This document shows positions 1 through 5,185 of a stretch of 5,185 bases of DNA, piece by piece. This stretch comes from Gammaproteobacteria bacterium (GTDB taxonomy: Bacteria > Pseudomonadota > Gammaproteobacteria > Eutrophobiales > Eutrophobiaceae): positions 1 through 5,185 of the forward strand of contig JAAZZI010000065.1 in NCBI GenBank assembly GCA_014239225.1. The letters run 5' to 3'. The stretch's first letter is position 1. Every line of letters begins with the position of its first letter. A program made the position numbers and the translations under genes. A model generated the notes under the pieces. That model ran no database searches. It saw only the letters and a list, made by a program, of their open reading frames with translations, and was not told the DNA's origin.

Positions 1-4
1 GAGA

Positions 5-796
5 ATGAAAATTGCACTGGGAATTGAGTATGCTGGTTATAATTACTACGGTTGGCAAAAGCAGAGTATCTCTCCCACAATTCAGGAAACCGTTGAATCA
101 GCACTTTCAGATATTGCTAACGAAATTGTCAATGTTTATTGTGCAGGAAGAACAGACACAGGCGTCCATGCGATACAGCAAGTTATTCATTTTGAAACAT
201 TATCTGCACGTGAACCGCATAGTTGGATCTTGGGCACGAATTCGAAACTACCAAAAGATATTTCCGTTATCTGGGCATTAAATGTCGATGATAATTTCCA
301 TGCGAGATATGCTGCTGAGAATAGAACTTATCAATATTTGATATTAAATAGGCGCTCTAGGCCAGCAATATTAAATGGATTAGTAACGTGGGAATGCCAG
401 CAACTTGATTTTAAAAAGATGGTTGAGGCATCAAAATGTCTTTTAGGACAGCATGATTTTACATCTTTCAGAGCAGTCTCTTGCCAGGCAAAATCCCCCA
501 TTCGAACAGTTAACAAATTAGAGATTAATAAAATAGAAGACTATTTTGTTATAACCATATGTGCTAATGGATTTCTTCATCATATGGTACGAAATATTGC
601 AGGCGCTTTAATAGCTGTAGGTATTGGCAAAGAAAAAGTAAACTGGGTGGCAGATACGCTAGATGCAAAGAATAGAACAGAAGCGGGTGTTACAGCGACG
701 CCCGATGGTTTATATTTAGTTAATATTACATATCCAAAACATTATTTAATTCCAAAACCAAAAAAGTTAATTGACAATCTCAAATTTAATTATTAG
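5..796 (+). CDS. truA: tRNA pseudouridine(38-40) synthase TruA
   Basis: TruA isomerises uridines 38, 39 and 40 in the anticodon arm of many tRNAs to pseudouridine, acting in the cytoplasm as a dimer. The 263-residue product is full length for the family. It begins MKIALGIEY with GWQKQ at 16-20. The catalytic motif AGRTDTGVHA lies at 47-56, with the nucleophilic aspartate at D51 and R49 beside it. The block FHARYAAENRTYQY (98-111) carries the conserved active-site tyrosine Y109. GQHDFTSFRA is at 148-157 and FLHHMVRNIAG at 190-200, with the conserved arginine R196. One small oddity is alanine at position 10, where the family usually has aspartate (Y-D-G). The ATG at 5 matches the usual N-terminus. 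Any ribosome binding site is outside the window except for the adjacent GAGA. The gene heads the visible operon; trpF follows after 36 nt. Identification is secure. Confidence 0.97.
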   Translation: MKIALGIEYAGYNYYGWQKQSISPTIQETVESALSDIANEIVNVYCAGRTDTGVHAIQQVIHFETLSAREPHSWILGTNSKLPKDISVIWALNVDDNFHARYAAENRTYQYLILNRRSRPAILNGLVTWECQQLDFKKMVEASKCLLGQHDFTSFRAVSCQAKSPIRTVNKLEINKIEDYFVITICANGFLHHMVRNIAGALIAVGIGKEKVNWVADTLDAKNRTEAGVTATPDGLYLVNITYPKHYLIPKPKKLIDNLKFNY

Positions 797-799
797 AAA
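771..799 (+). promoter_or_regulatory. Candidate sigma-70-type promoter at the end of truA
   Basis: A perfect TTGACA -35 hexamer (771-776) lies in the last codons of truA. A 17-bp spacer separates it from TAGAAA (794-799), a 4-of-6 match to the -10 consensus that overlaps the truA stop codon. Transcription would start near 806, about 25 nt before trpF, giving trpF-trpB their own promoter. AT-rich DNA throws up such matches by chance, and the -35 is constrained by coding, so this is only a suggestion. Confidence 0.22.
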
Positions 800-832
800 A
801 TCGGGATATAACATTATTAAAAAATAAAAATT

Positions 833-1453
833 ATGTATCGAACGCGTATAAAAATTTGCGGAATCACCAACCTCCAAGATGCGAAAGTAGCTATTGATGA
901 AGGGGTCGATGCGATTTGGTTGGTTTTTTGTGAAAATAGCCCACGTTACATTAATATTAGCAGGGCAAAAGAAATCGTTGAGAATACAACACCATTTGTA
1001 AATTGCGTTGGTTTGTTTGTGGACGCAGAAAAAGAATATATAAATAATGTATTAAAGGAAGTTGCGCTTGATACACTACAATTTCATGGACAAGAATCTG
1101 AACAGGCTTGCGCTTTGTATAATAAACCTTATATTAAAGCAATTAGAATGAATGAAAATATAAATCTTTCAGAAGAGGCAGAGAAATATTTTTCAGCACA
1201 CGCATTATTACTTGATACTTATGTAGAAGGATTGCCGGGCGGAACTGGTATCGTTTTTGATTGGGATTTGATCCCAAAAGATATAGCGAAACCAATTATC
1301 CTAGCGGGTGGACTTAATGCTAGTAATGTAAAAGATGTTATTAAAAAAATTAGTCCATACGCTGTTGATGTTAGTAGTGGAGTAGAGGCAGAAAAAGGAA
1401 GAAAGGATCCTAGTAAAATAAAAGAATTTATTAATGAGGTTATGAATGTCTAA
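833..1453 (+). CDS. trpF: Phosphoribosylanthranilate isomerase TrpF
   Basis: TrpF catalyses the Amadori rearrangement of N-(5-phosphoribosyl)anthranilate to CdRP in tryptophan synthesis, as a single-domain (beta/alpha)8 barrel in the cytoplasm. The 206 residues are normal for a monofunctional enzyme. The general base cysteine is C9 in KICGIT (7-12). The general acid aspartate is D128 in ALLLDTY (124-130). The phosphate-binding loops are visible as GGTG (136-139), AGGLNASNV (158-166) and DVSSGVE (179-185). The segment after beta-strand 2 reads DAIWLVFCENSPRYI (26-40): W29 replaces a nearly invariant glycine and CEN replaces the common YPP/YPK-type residues, while R38 is kept. The ATG at 833 gives the expected N-terminus, although no Shine-Dalgarno sequence precedes it, only an A-rich stretch. 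The last 8 nt overlap trpB, which suggests translational coupling. No attenuator or leader peptide is visible upstream. Confidence 0.95.
   Translation: MYRTRIKICGITNLQDAKVAIDEGVDAIWLVFCENSPRYINISRAKEIVENTTPFVNCVGLFVDAEKEYINNVLKEVALDTLQFHGQESEQACALYNKPYIKAIRMNENINLSEEAEKYFSAHALLLDTYVEGLPGGTGIVFDWDLIPKDIAKPIILAGGLNASNVKDVIKKISPYAVDVSSGVEAEKGRKDPSKIKEFINEVMNV
1436..1448 (+). promoter_or_regulatory. Ribosome binding site for trpB
   Basis: GAGG at 1436-1439 lies 6 nt before the ATG at 1446, inside the last codons of trpF. It decides the trpB start and fits translational coupling with the overlapping upstream gene. The other genes in the window lack a comparable Shine-Dalgarno match. Confidence 0.6.
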
Positions 1454-2684
1454 AGCAAATAAAAATATAAATAATTCGACAATAAATGCATTCAGTTCTA
1501 TGCCTGATGAGAATGGGCATTTTGGATTATATGGCGGACGTTTTGTTTCTGAAACTTTAATGGGTCCACTAGAGGAGCTTGAGGAAGCATACAAGAAATA
1601 TATTAAAGATCCTGAGTTTAATGCTGAGTTTGAAGCTGATTTAAAACATTATGTCGGACGACCTTCTCCTCTTTATCATGCAAAACGATGGAGCGAACAA
1701 TTAGGTGGCGCACAAATTTATTTAAAAAGAGAAGATTTAAACCATACCGGCGCGCACAAAATTAATAATACTGTTGGACAGGCACTACTAGCAAAGAAGA
1801 TGGGAAAAAAAAGAGTAATTGCTGAAACTGGGGCAGGACAGCATGGTGTTGCAACAGCTACTGTGGCCGCTAGATATGGTATGGAATGTGTTGTGTATAT
1901 GGGTGCTGAAGATATAAAAAGACAGGCTATTAATGTTTTTCGGATAAAACTTTTAGGGGCCACAGTCGTTCCAGTTGAAGCAGGATCAAAAACTTTAAAA
2001 GACGCTTTAAATGAAGCAATGCGAGATTGGGTAACATATGTAGATAAAACGTTCTATATTATAGGAACAGTTGCAGGCCCACACCCTTATCCAGTAATGG
2101 TTAGAGATTTTAATGCTGTTGTTGGCCGTGAAGTACGACAACAATGTTTATCACAGATAGGAAAATTACCAGATACTTTAGTTGCTTGTGTTGGCGGGGG
2201 GTCTAATGCTATTGGCCTTTTCCATCCTTTTTTAAACGATCAAGGAATTTCTATCTATGGCGTTGAAGCAGCTGGTGATGGGTTGGAAACAGGCAAACAC
2301 GCTGCCCCACTAAACGCTGGAAAACCTGGCGTACTACATGGTAATCGAACCTATCTTATGGAGGATAGTTATGGCCAAATAATTGAGACACACTCAATTT
2401 CAGCGGGCTTGGATTATCCTGGGGTTGGGCCAGAACATGCATGGTTGAAAGATACTGGTCGAGCAAATTATGTATCAGTTACCAATAATGAGGCAATTCA
2501 GGCGTTTCATGATTTGTGTCAAATCGAAGGCATAATTCCCGCATTAGAGTCAAGCCATGCGCTTGCATATACATCAAAAATTGCCCCAGCAATGGATAAA
2601 AATGCGATAATAATTGCCAATCTATCAGGGCGTGGCGATAAAGATATTCAAACAATTGCAACGCATGAGGGGATAACAATCTGA
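1446..2684 (+). CDS. trpB: Tryptophan synthase beta chain TrpB
   Basis: TrpB joins indole and L-serine to make tryptophan using pyridoxal phosphate. It works in the alpha2-beta2 tryptophan synthase with TrpA and receives indole through an internal tunnel. The 412 residues cover the whole family length. The PLP-binding lysine is K105 in HTGAHKINN (100-108), the catalytic glutamate is E127 in AETGAGQHG, and the PLP phosphate loop is GGGSNAIG (250-257). LDYPGVGPEH is at 322-331 and the C-terminal NLSGRGDKD at 392-400. The N-terminus is about 18 residues longer than the E. coli enzyme before DENGHFGLYGGRFV. The start at 1446 is preferred over the internal ATG at 1500 because GAGG at 1436-1439 sits 6 nt upstream, the only good ribosome binding site in the window, and because it overlaps the trpF stop by 8 nt. 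The small HTH gene and then trpA follow. Nothing looks broken. Confidence 0.98.
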   Translation: MSKANKNINNSTINAFSSMPDENGHFGLYGGRFVSETLMGPLEELEEAYKKYIKDPEFNAEFEADLKHYVGRPSPLYHAKRWSEQLGGAQIYLKREDLNHTGAHKINNTVGQALLAKKMGKKRVIAETGAGQHGVATATVAARYGMECVVYMGAEDIKRQAINVFRIKLLGATVVPVEAGSKTLKDALNEAMRDWVTYVDKTFYIIGTVAGPHPYPVMVRDFNAVVGREVRQQCLSQIGKLPDTLVACVGGGSNAIGLFHPFLNDQGISIYGVEAAGDGLETGKHAAPLNAGKPGVLHGNRTYLMEDSYGQIIETHSISAGLDYPGVGPEHAWLKDTGRANYVSVTNNEAIQAFHDLCQIEGIIPALESSHALAYTSKIAPAMDKNAIIIANLSGRGDKDIQTIATHEGITI

Positions 2685-2699
2685 ATTTGGAATTTCAAA

Positions 2700-2885
2700 A
2701 TGAATAACCGTGAGCGTTTAATTGAAATAATGACTGGACGTGAGCTAGATCGTATAGAGTTAGCACAATTACTTAGCGTTAAGAAAAAAGATATTGATCA
2801 GTGGCTGCTATCGAATGAATCAAAAGAACATAAAGAAATTCCAGATATGGCAATTGAATTACTTCAATATAAACTAGACCTATAA
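2700..2885 (+). CDS. Small helix-turn-helix protein between trpB and trpA
   Basis: This gene encodes a 61-residue acidic/basic mixed protein with no signal peptide or membrane segment. Residues about 15-36 fit a helix-turn-helix of the Cro/XRE-like kind: a first helix IELAQLLSV (19-27), a turn, then a recognition-type helix KKKDIDQWL (28-36). The remainder, ESKEHKEIPDMAIELLQYKL (40-59), would form a third helix that packs on the HTH. It starts 15 nt after the trpB stop and lies on the same strand, so it is probably co-transcribed. A weak GGA (2689-2691) sits 8 nt before the ATG. The regular codon use and amphipathic, domain-like protein argue for a real gene. The target is unknown. Its position suggests a local regulator of the trp genes or of a nearby promoter, but that is inference. 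It could equally be a relic of a longer DNA-binding protein. Confidence 0.72.
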   Translation: MNNRERLIEIMTGRELDRIELAQLLSVKKKDIDQWLLSNESKEHKEIPDMAIELLQYKLDL

Positions 2886-2890
2886 GCCAA

Positions 2891-2916
2891 TAATAAGTTT
2901 ATTTACTGACTTATTA
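2891..2916 (+). repeat. AT-rich inverted repeat before trpA
   Basis: TAATAAGT (2891-2898) and ACTTATTA (2909-2916) are perfect reverse complements separated by a 10-nt loop, in the 68-nt gap between the HTH gene and trpA. With only two G-C pairs the RNA stem would be weak, and there is no clean T-run after it, so it is a poor terminator. It could be a dyad operator, an mRNA processing site or chance in AT-rich DNA. Confidence 0.3.
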
Positions 2917-2953
2917 AATTTTAACTACATTTTATTCAATCGCATAATAGACT

Positions 2954-3763
2954 ATGAGTAGAATTGAATCTTGTTTCAACGCAATAAAAAAAAATAATAA
3001 AAAGGCACTTATTCCTTTTTTAACTGCAGGCGATCCTTCGCCCAATATTACTGCTAGTTTAATGCATGAGTTAGTTTTAGCAGGTTCCGATATTATTGAG
3101 TTAGGTGTGCCATTTTCTGATCCAATGGCTGATGGCCCAGTAATACAACGCGCTAGCGAACGCGCATTAGCACAAAACACGAATACAGATGATGTATTCA
3201 ATATTGTTGCTGACTTCAGGACTAAAGATAAGACTACCCCGGTAATTTTAATGGGTTATTTAAATCCGATTGAAATTATGGGTTACGAAAATTTTGTAAA
3301 TAAGGCGTCTGAAGTTGGAGTTGATGGTCTTATCGTAGTTGATTTGCCGCTTGAAGAATCTACAAGATTACAAGAAGCCTTAAAGATGCGTGATTTATTT
3401 CAAATATTTCTTTTATCTCCGACCACAATTGATAAACGTCTTAAAATGATTTGTGAAGCTGCTACTGGTTTTCTTTATTATGTTTCATTAAAAGGAGTGA
3501 CTGGTAGTAATCAGTTGGATATAACAATGGTAGAGGAAAAAATAAATGAAATAAGAACTAAAACAACCCTCCCATTAGCAGTTGGTTTTGGCATCAAAGA
3601 TGCTCAGGTTGTAGAGTGTGTGGGTCGAATTAGCGATGCCGTAGTTATTGGCAGTGCATTAGTTGAAATAATTGCTAAGCACGCTAAAAATACGAAGGAA
3701 ATGAAAAAAAGAATTTCATCATTTATAAGCTCATTACGAAAAGCACTAGATAATATTCAATAA
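2954..3763 (+). CDS. trpA: Tryptophan synthase alpha chain TrpA
   Basis: TrpA cleaves indole-3-glycerol phosphate to indole and glyceraldehyde-3-phosphate and passes the indole to TrpB. It is a (beta/alpha)8 barrel of 269 residues, the normal length. PFLTAGDP is at 21-28. IIELGVPFSDPMADGPVIQ (47-65) contains both catalytic acids, E49 and D60. DLPLEE (130-135) and YYVSLKGVTG (175-184) are the mobile loops near the active site and the TrpB interface. The phosphate-binding part is GFGI (211-214) followed by GSALVEII (233-240). The ATG at 2954 gives the standard N-terminus (SRIESCF), although no Shine-Dalgarno sequence is seen before it. The 68-nt gap upstream is the largest in this operon. accD follows after 8 nt. 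The protein appears intact. Confidence 0.97.
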   Translation: MSRIESCFNAIKKNNKKALIPFLTAGDPSPNITASLMHELVLAGSDIIELGVPFSDPMADGPVIQRASERALAQNTNTDDVFNIVADFRTKDKTTPVILMGYLNPIEIMGYENFVNKASEVGVDGLIVVDLPLEESTRLQEALKMRDLFQIFLLSPTTIDKRLKMICEAATGFLYYVSLKGVTGSNQLDITMVEEKINEIRTKTTLPLAVGFGIKDAQVVECVGRISDAVVIGSALVEIIAKHAKNTKEMKKRISSFISSLRKALDNIQ

Positions 3764-3771
3764 ATTAAATA

Positions 3772-4623
3772 ATGAATTGGTTTAAAAAAATATTACCTTC
3801 TAGAATAAAAACTGCTGGCAATGGTCGTCATACAGTTCCTGAAGGAGTATGGACGAAGTGCAATGACTGCGGAGCGGTTCTTTATCGTGAAGAGTTAGAT
3901 AGTAATCTTGAGGTGTGTCCTAAATGTGATCATCATATGAAAATTGGCGCACGAATTCGTCTTGAATCTTTTTTAGACGAAGAATATAGAAAAGAGATAG
4001 GGAGTAATATTAAACCTATCGATGTCCTTAAATTTCGCGATAGTAAACGTTATAAAGATAGATTAAGTCAGGCAAAAAAAAATACAGGTGAGAATGATGC
4101 ATTAATTGTTATGTCTGGAAATTTGAAAGGACTTTCTGTTGTTGCTTGTGCTTTTGAATTTGGTTTTATGGGTGGGTCAATGGGATCTGTTGTTGGGGAA
4201 AAATTTGTACTCGCAGTAGAAAAGGCTATTGAACTAAATGCATCTTTAGTTTGTTTTTCCTCGAGCGGTGGCGCAAGAATGCAAGAAGCTTTATTCTCAT
4301 TAATGCAAATGGCGAAAACAGCAGCAGCACTTGCGTCCTTCCGTAAACATAAATTGCCATTTATTTCAGTAATGACTAATCCAACAACTGGCGGTGTTTC
4401 CGCTAGTCTTGCCAGTCTTGGTGATATTAATATTGCTGAACCAAATGCATTAATTGGATTTGCTGGCCCGCGAGTTATAGAGCAAACTGTTAGGGAAAAA
4501 TTACCCGAAGGATTTCAACGCAGTGAATTTTTACTTGAACATGGGGATATAGATATGATCGTAGATCGTAGGCAATTACGAGCTAGGATTGGCGAAATAA
4601 TATCAATATTAACTCACCAATAA
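3772..4623 (+). CDS. accD: Acetyl-CoA carboxylase carboxyltransferase beta subunit AccD
   Basis: With AccA, AccD transfers the carboxyl group from carboxybiotin on AccB to acetyl-CoA, making malonyl-CoA for fatty acid synthesis. The 283-residue protein carries the N-terminal four-cysteine zinc ribbon at C30, C33, C49 and C52 (CNDC and CPKC pairs), also known to bind nucleic acid in E. coli. The crotonase-like carboxyltransferase domain follows: GGSMGSVVGEK at 134-144, SSSGGARMQE at 163-172 and TGGVSAS at 206-212, which form the oxyanion and CoA-binding regions. It ends normally after EHGDIDMIVDRRQLR. It is slightly shorter than E. coli AccD (304 residues), the difference lying in the variable C-terminal tail. 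It starts 8 nt after trpA with an A/T-rich leader and no Shine-Dalgarno match, so translation may be coupled to trpA. The pairing with folC downstream is common in proteobacteria. Confidence 0.97.
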   Translation: MNWFKKILPSRIKTAGNGRHTVPEGVWTKCNDCGAVLYREELDSNLEVCPKCDHHMKIGARIRLESFLDEEYRKEIGSNIKPIDVLKFRDSKRYKDRLSQAKKNTGENDALIVMSGNLKGLSVVACAFEFGFMGGSMGSVVGEKFVLAVEKAIELNASLVCFSSSGGARMQEALFSLMQMAKTAAALASFRKHKLPFISVMTNPTTGGVSASLASLGDINIAEPNALIGFAGPRVIEQTVREKLPEGFQRSEFLLEHGDIDMIVDRRQLRARIGEIISILTHQ

Positions 4624-4665
4624 CTTACAACTTAAATTTAATATATCATCAGAAAAAAATAATTT

Positions 4666-5069
4666 ATGGGAAATAAATTAATAACATCATCCGAAGCAAA
4701 TACCAATCGATTAAGATTTAGAAGCATAGACAAATGGTTGCATTGGCAAGAAAGTCTACATTTTACTGCAATTGAACTTGGTCTAGAGCGTTGCCGAAGA
4801 GTAGCTAATAATATGGGATTATTAAATCCATCCTATAAGTTATTGGTGTTGCTGGAACAAACGGAAAAGGATCTAGTATTATTATGCTAGACCGTATTTT
4901 ACGTAATGCGGGTTATAAAATTGGTCGTTACACTTCTCCTCATTTACTTCGATATAATGAACGAATTTGTATTAATGGAAACGAGGTTAGTGATACTGAA
5001 TTATGCGAATCATTTGATCGGATTGATAGAGCAAGAGGAGATATTTCACTTACATATTTTGAATTTGGC
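4666..5069 (+). pseudogene. folC: Broken folC: folylpolyglutamate/dihydrofolate synthase, 5' part
   Basis: FolC adds glutamate to dihydropteroate and to reduced folates using ATP. Intact proteins have about 420 residues; only about 135 codons are recognisable here. The first frame, from the ATG at 4666, gives an ordinary FolC N-terminus (IDKWLHWQESLH, then IELGLERCRRVANNMGLL) up to YK at 4834-4839. It then runs into a stop at 4888-4890. FolC continues in another frame: IGVAGTNGKGSS (P-loop, 4842-4877), then GRYTSPHLLRYNERI, NGNEVSD and SLTYFEFG, ending at 5069. A single missing base near 4837-4840 explains the shift; restoring one would give Y-K-V-I-G-V-A-G-T-N-G-K-G. After 5069 there is no FolC homology. 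The well-kept sequence on both sides points to a recent mutation or a sequencing error. An ATG at 4884 opens the second frame but would exclude the P-loop, so it is not a working start. Confidence 0.85.
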
Positions 5070-5185
5070 AAAAAAAAATGTAAGAAAAAAAATGTAAGAA
5101 TTGGAGTGAAGTATATACAAAAAGTGACTGATAACTTAAGTTTTGAGGTTTTTTTCCAACATTCACCTCGATAATGACACCATTT
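5070..5185. other. Unrecognised terminal segment interrupting folC
   Basis: From 5070 to the window end none of the three forward frames resembles FolC, which should continue with a leucine/alanine-rich helix and then the conserved EVGLGGRLDAVN-type motif. The second folC frame stays open to a stop at 5172-5174, but that tail (lysine-rich, then ending FFQHSPR) is not recognisable. On the reverse strand two frames enter from the window edge and stay open for several tens of codons; I cannot assign either to a family. Visible structure is the 14-bp tandem repeat, a 10-bp palindrome AACTTAAGTT, and a short GAGGT/ACCTC inverted pair. It may be the end of an insertion sequence, a genomic rearrangement junction, or a mis-joined contig end. 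Confidence 0.45.
5071..5098 (+). repeat. Tandem repeat of 14 bp, two copies
   Basis: The unit AAAAAAAATGTAAG occurs twice without a gap (5071-5084 and 5085-5098), preceded by one more A and followed by AA. It sits exactly where FolC homology ends. It could be a slippage duplication, part of the end of an inserted element, or an assembly artefact in A-tracts. Confidence 0.85.

Noticed and set aside
797..832. A trp attenuator or leader peptide ahead of trpF
   Set aside because: The 36-nt gap has no tryptophan-rich small frame, no stable stem and no T-run, and is too short for a classic attenuator.
1301..1963. Minus-strand open frames opposite trpF and trpB (1301-1594 and 1718-1963)
   Set aside because: They lie wholly opposite strongly conserved genes, their products resemble no family, and their composition is what the reverse complement of trpF/trpB would give.
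2921..2948. Promoter TTAACT - 16 bp - CATAAT just before trpA
   Set aside because: Transcription would begin at or after the trpA ATG, and such partial matches are expected by chance in DNA this AT-rich.
2479..3201. Minus-strand open frames opposite the trpB end and the trpA start (2479-2679, 2932-3201)
   Set aside because: They are shadows of conserved coding sequence, with no recognisable domain and no ribosome binding site.
4837..4845. Programmed -1 frameshift to rescue folC
   Set aside because: The bases do not form an X-XXY-YYZ slippery heptamer, no downstream structure is evident, and homology is lost again at 5070, so rescue would not give a complete enzyme within this window.
5145..5172. 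Rho-independent terminator from the GAGGT/ACCTC pair and nearby T-run
   Set aside because: The T-run is inside the loop rather than after the stem, and five pairs around a long loop would not make a stable terminator.
4884..5174. A free-standing 96-residue gene starting at the ATG at 4884
   Set aside because: Its first 62 residues are the interior of FolC and the ATG is an internal methionine just after the P-loop; a protein from here would lack ATP binding. It is the shifted remainder of folC.

Overview
The window is an AT-rich, tightly packed, single-direction run of bacterial housekeeping genes, all on the + strand: truA, trpF, trpB, a small helix-turn-helix gene, trpA, accD and the broken 5' part of folC. 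The order truA-trpF-trpB-trpA-accD-folC is familiar from gamma- and betaproteobacteria, where trpF/B/A are separated from the trpE/G/D/C genes. Protein wording, such as TruA resembling the E. coli enzyme and the YYVSLKGVTG form of TrpA, favours a gammaproteobacterium. The low GC content and broken folC would suit an intracellular or symbiotic lineage, a Legionella/Coxiella-like organism or a sulfur- or methane-oxidising symbiont. That placement is inference and no species is claimed.

Layout. Bases 5-796 encode TruA (tRNA pseudouridine synthase), which starts almost at the window edge. Bases 833-1453 encode TrpF and overlap by 8 nt with TrpB (1446-2684). A 61-codon gene at 2700-2885 looks like a small DNA-binding protein. 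A 68-nt gap with a weak AT-rich inverted repeat precedes TrpA (2954-3763). AccD (3772-4623) follows after 8 nt. folC begins at 4666, but its frame is lost near 4839, just before the ATP-binding P-loop. FolC homology then stops altogether at 5069, where a 14-bp A-rich tandem repeat leads into about 85 bases of unrecognised sequence that run to the window end.

How the genes work together. TrpF makes CdRP from phosphoribosylanthranilate, and TrpA plus TrpB form tryptophan synthase, so three of the enzymes of tryptophan synthesis sit here. AccD is the beta subunit of the acetyl-CoA carboxylase carboxyltransferase (fatty acid synthesis). FolC would glutamylate folates. TruA modifies tRNA anticodon arms. 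Short spacing and the absence of clear terminators suggest one long transcript. I see no trp leader peptide or attenuator.

Most of the window is ordinary core metabolism. The parts worth a second look are the small HTH gene between trpB and trpA, the double lesion in folC with its strange 3' junction, and an unusual tryptophan in TrpF.
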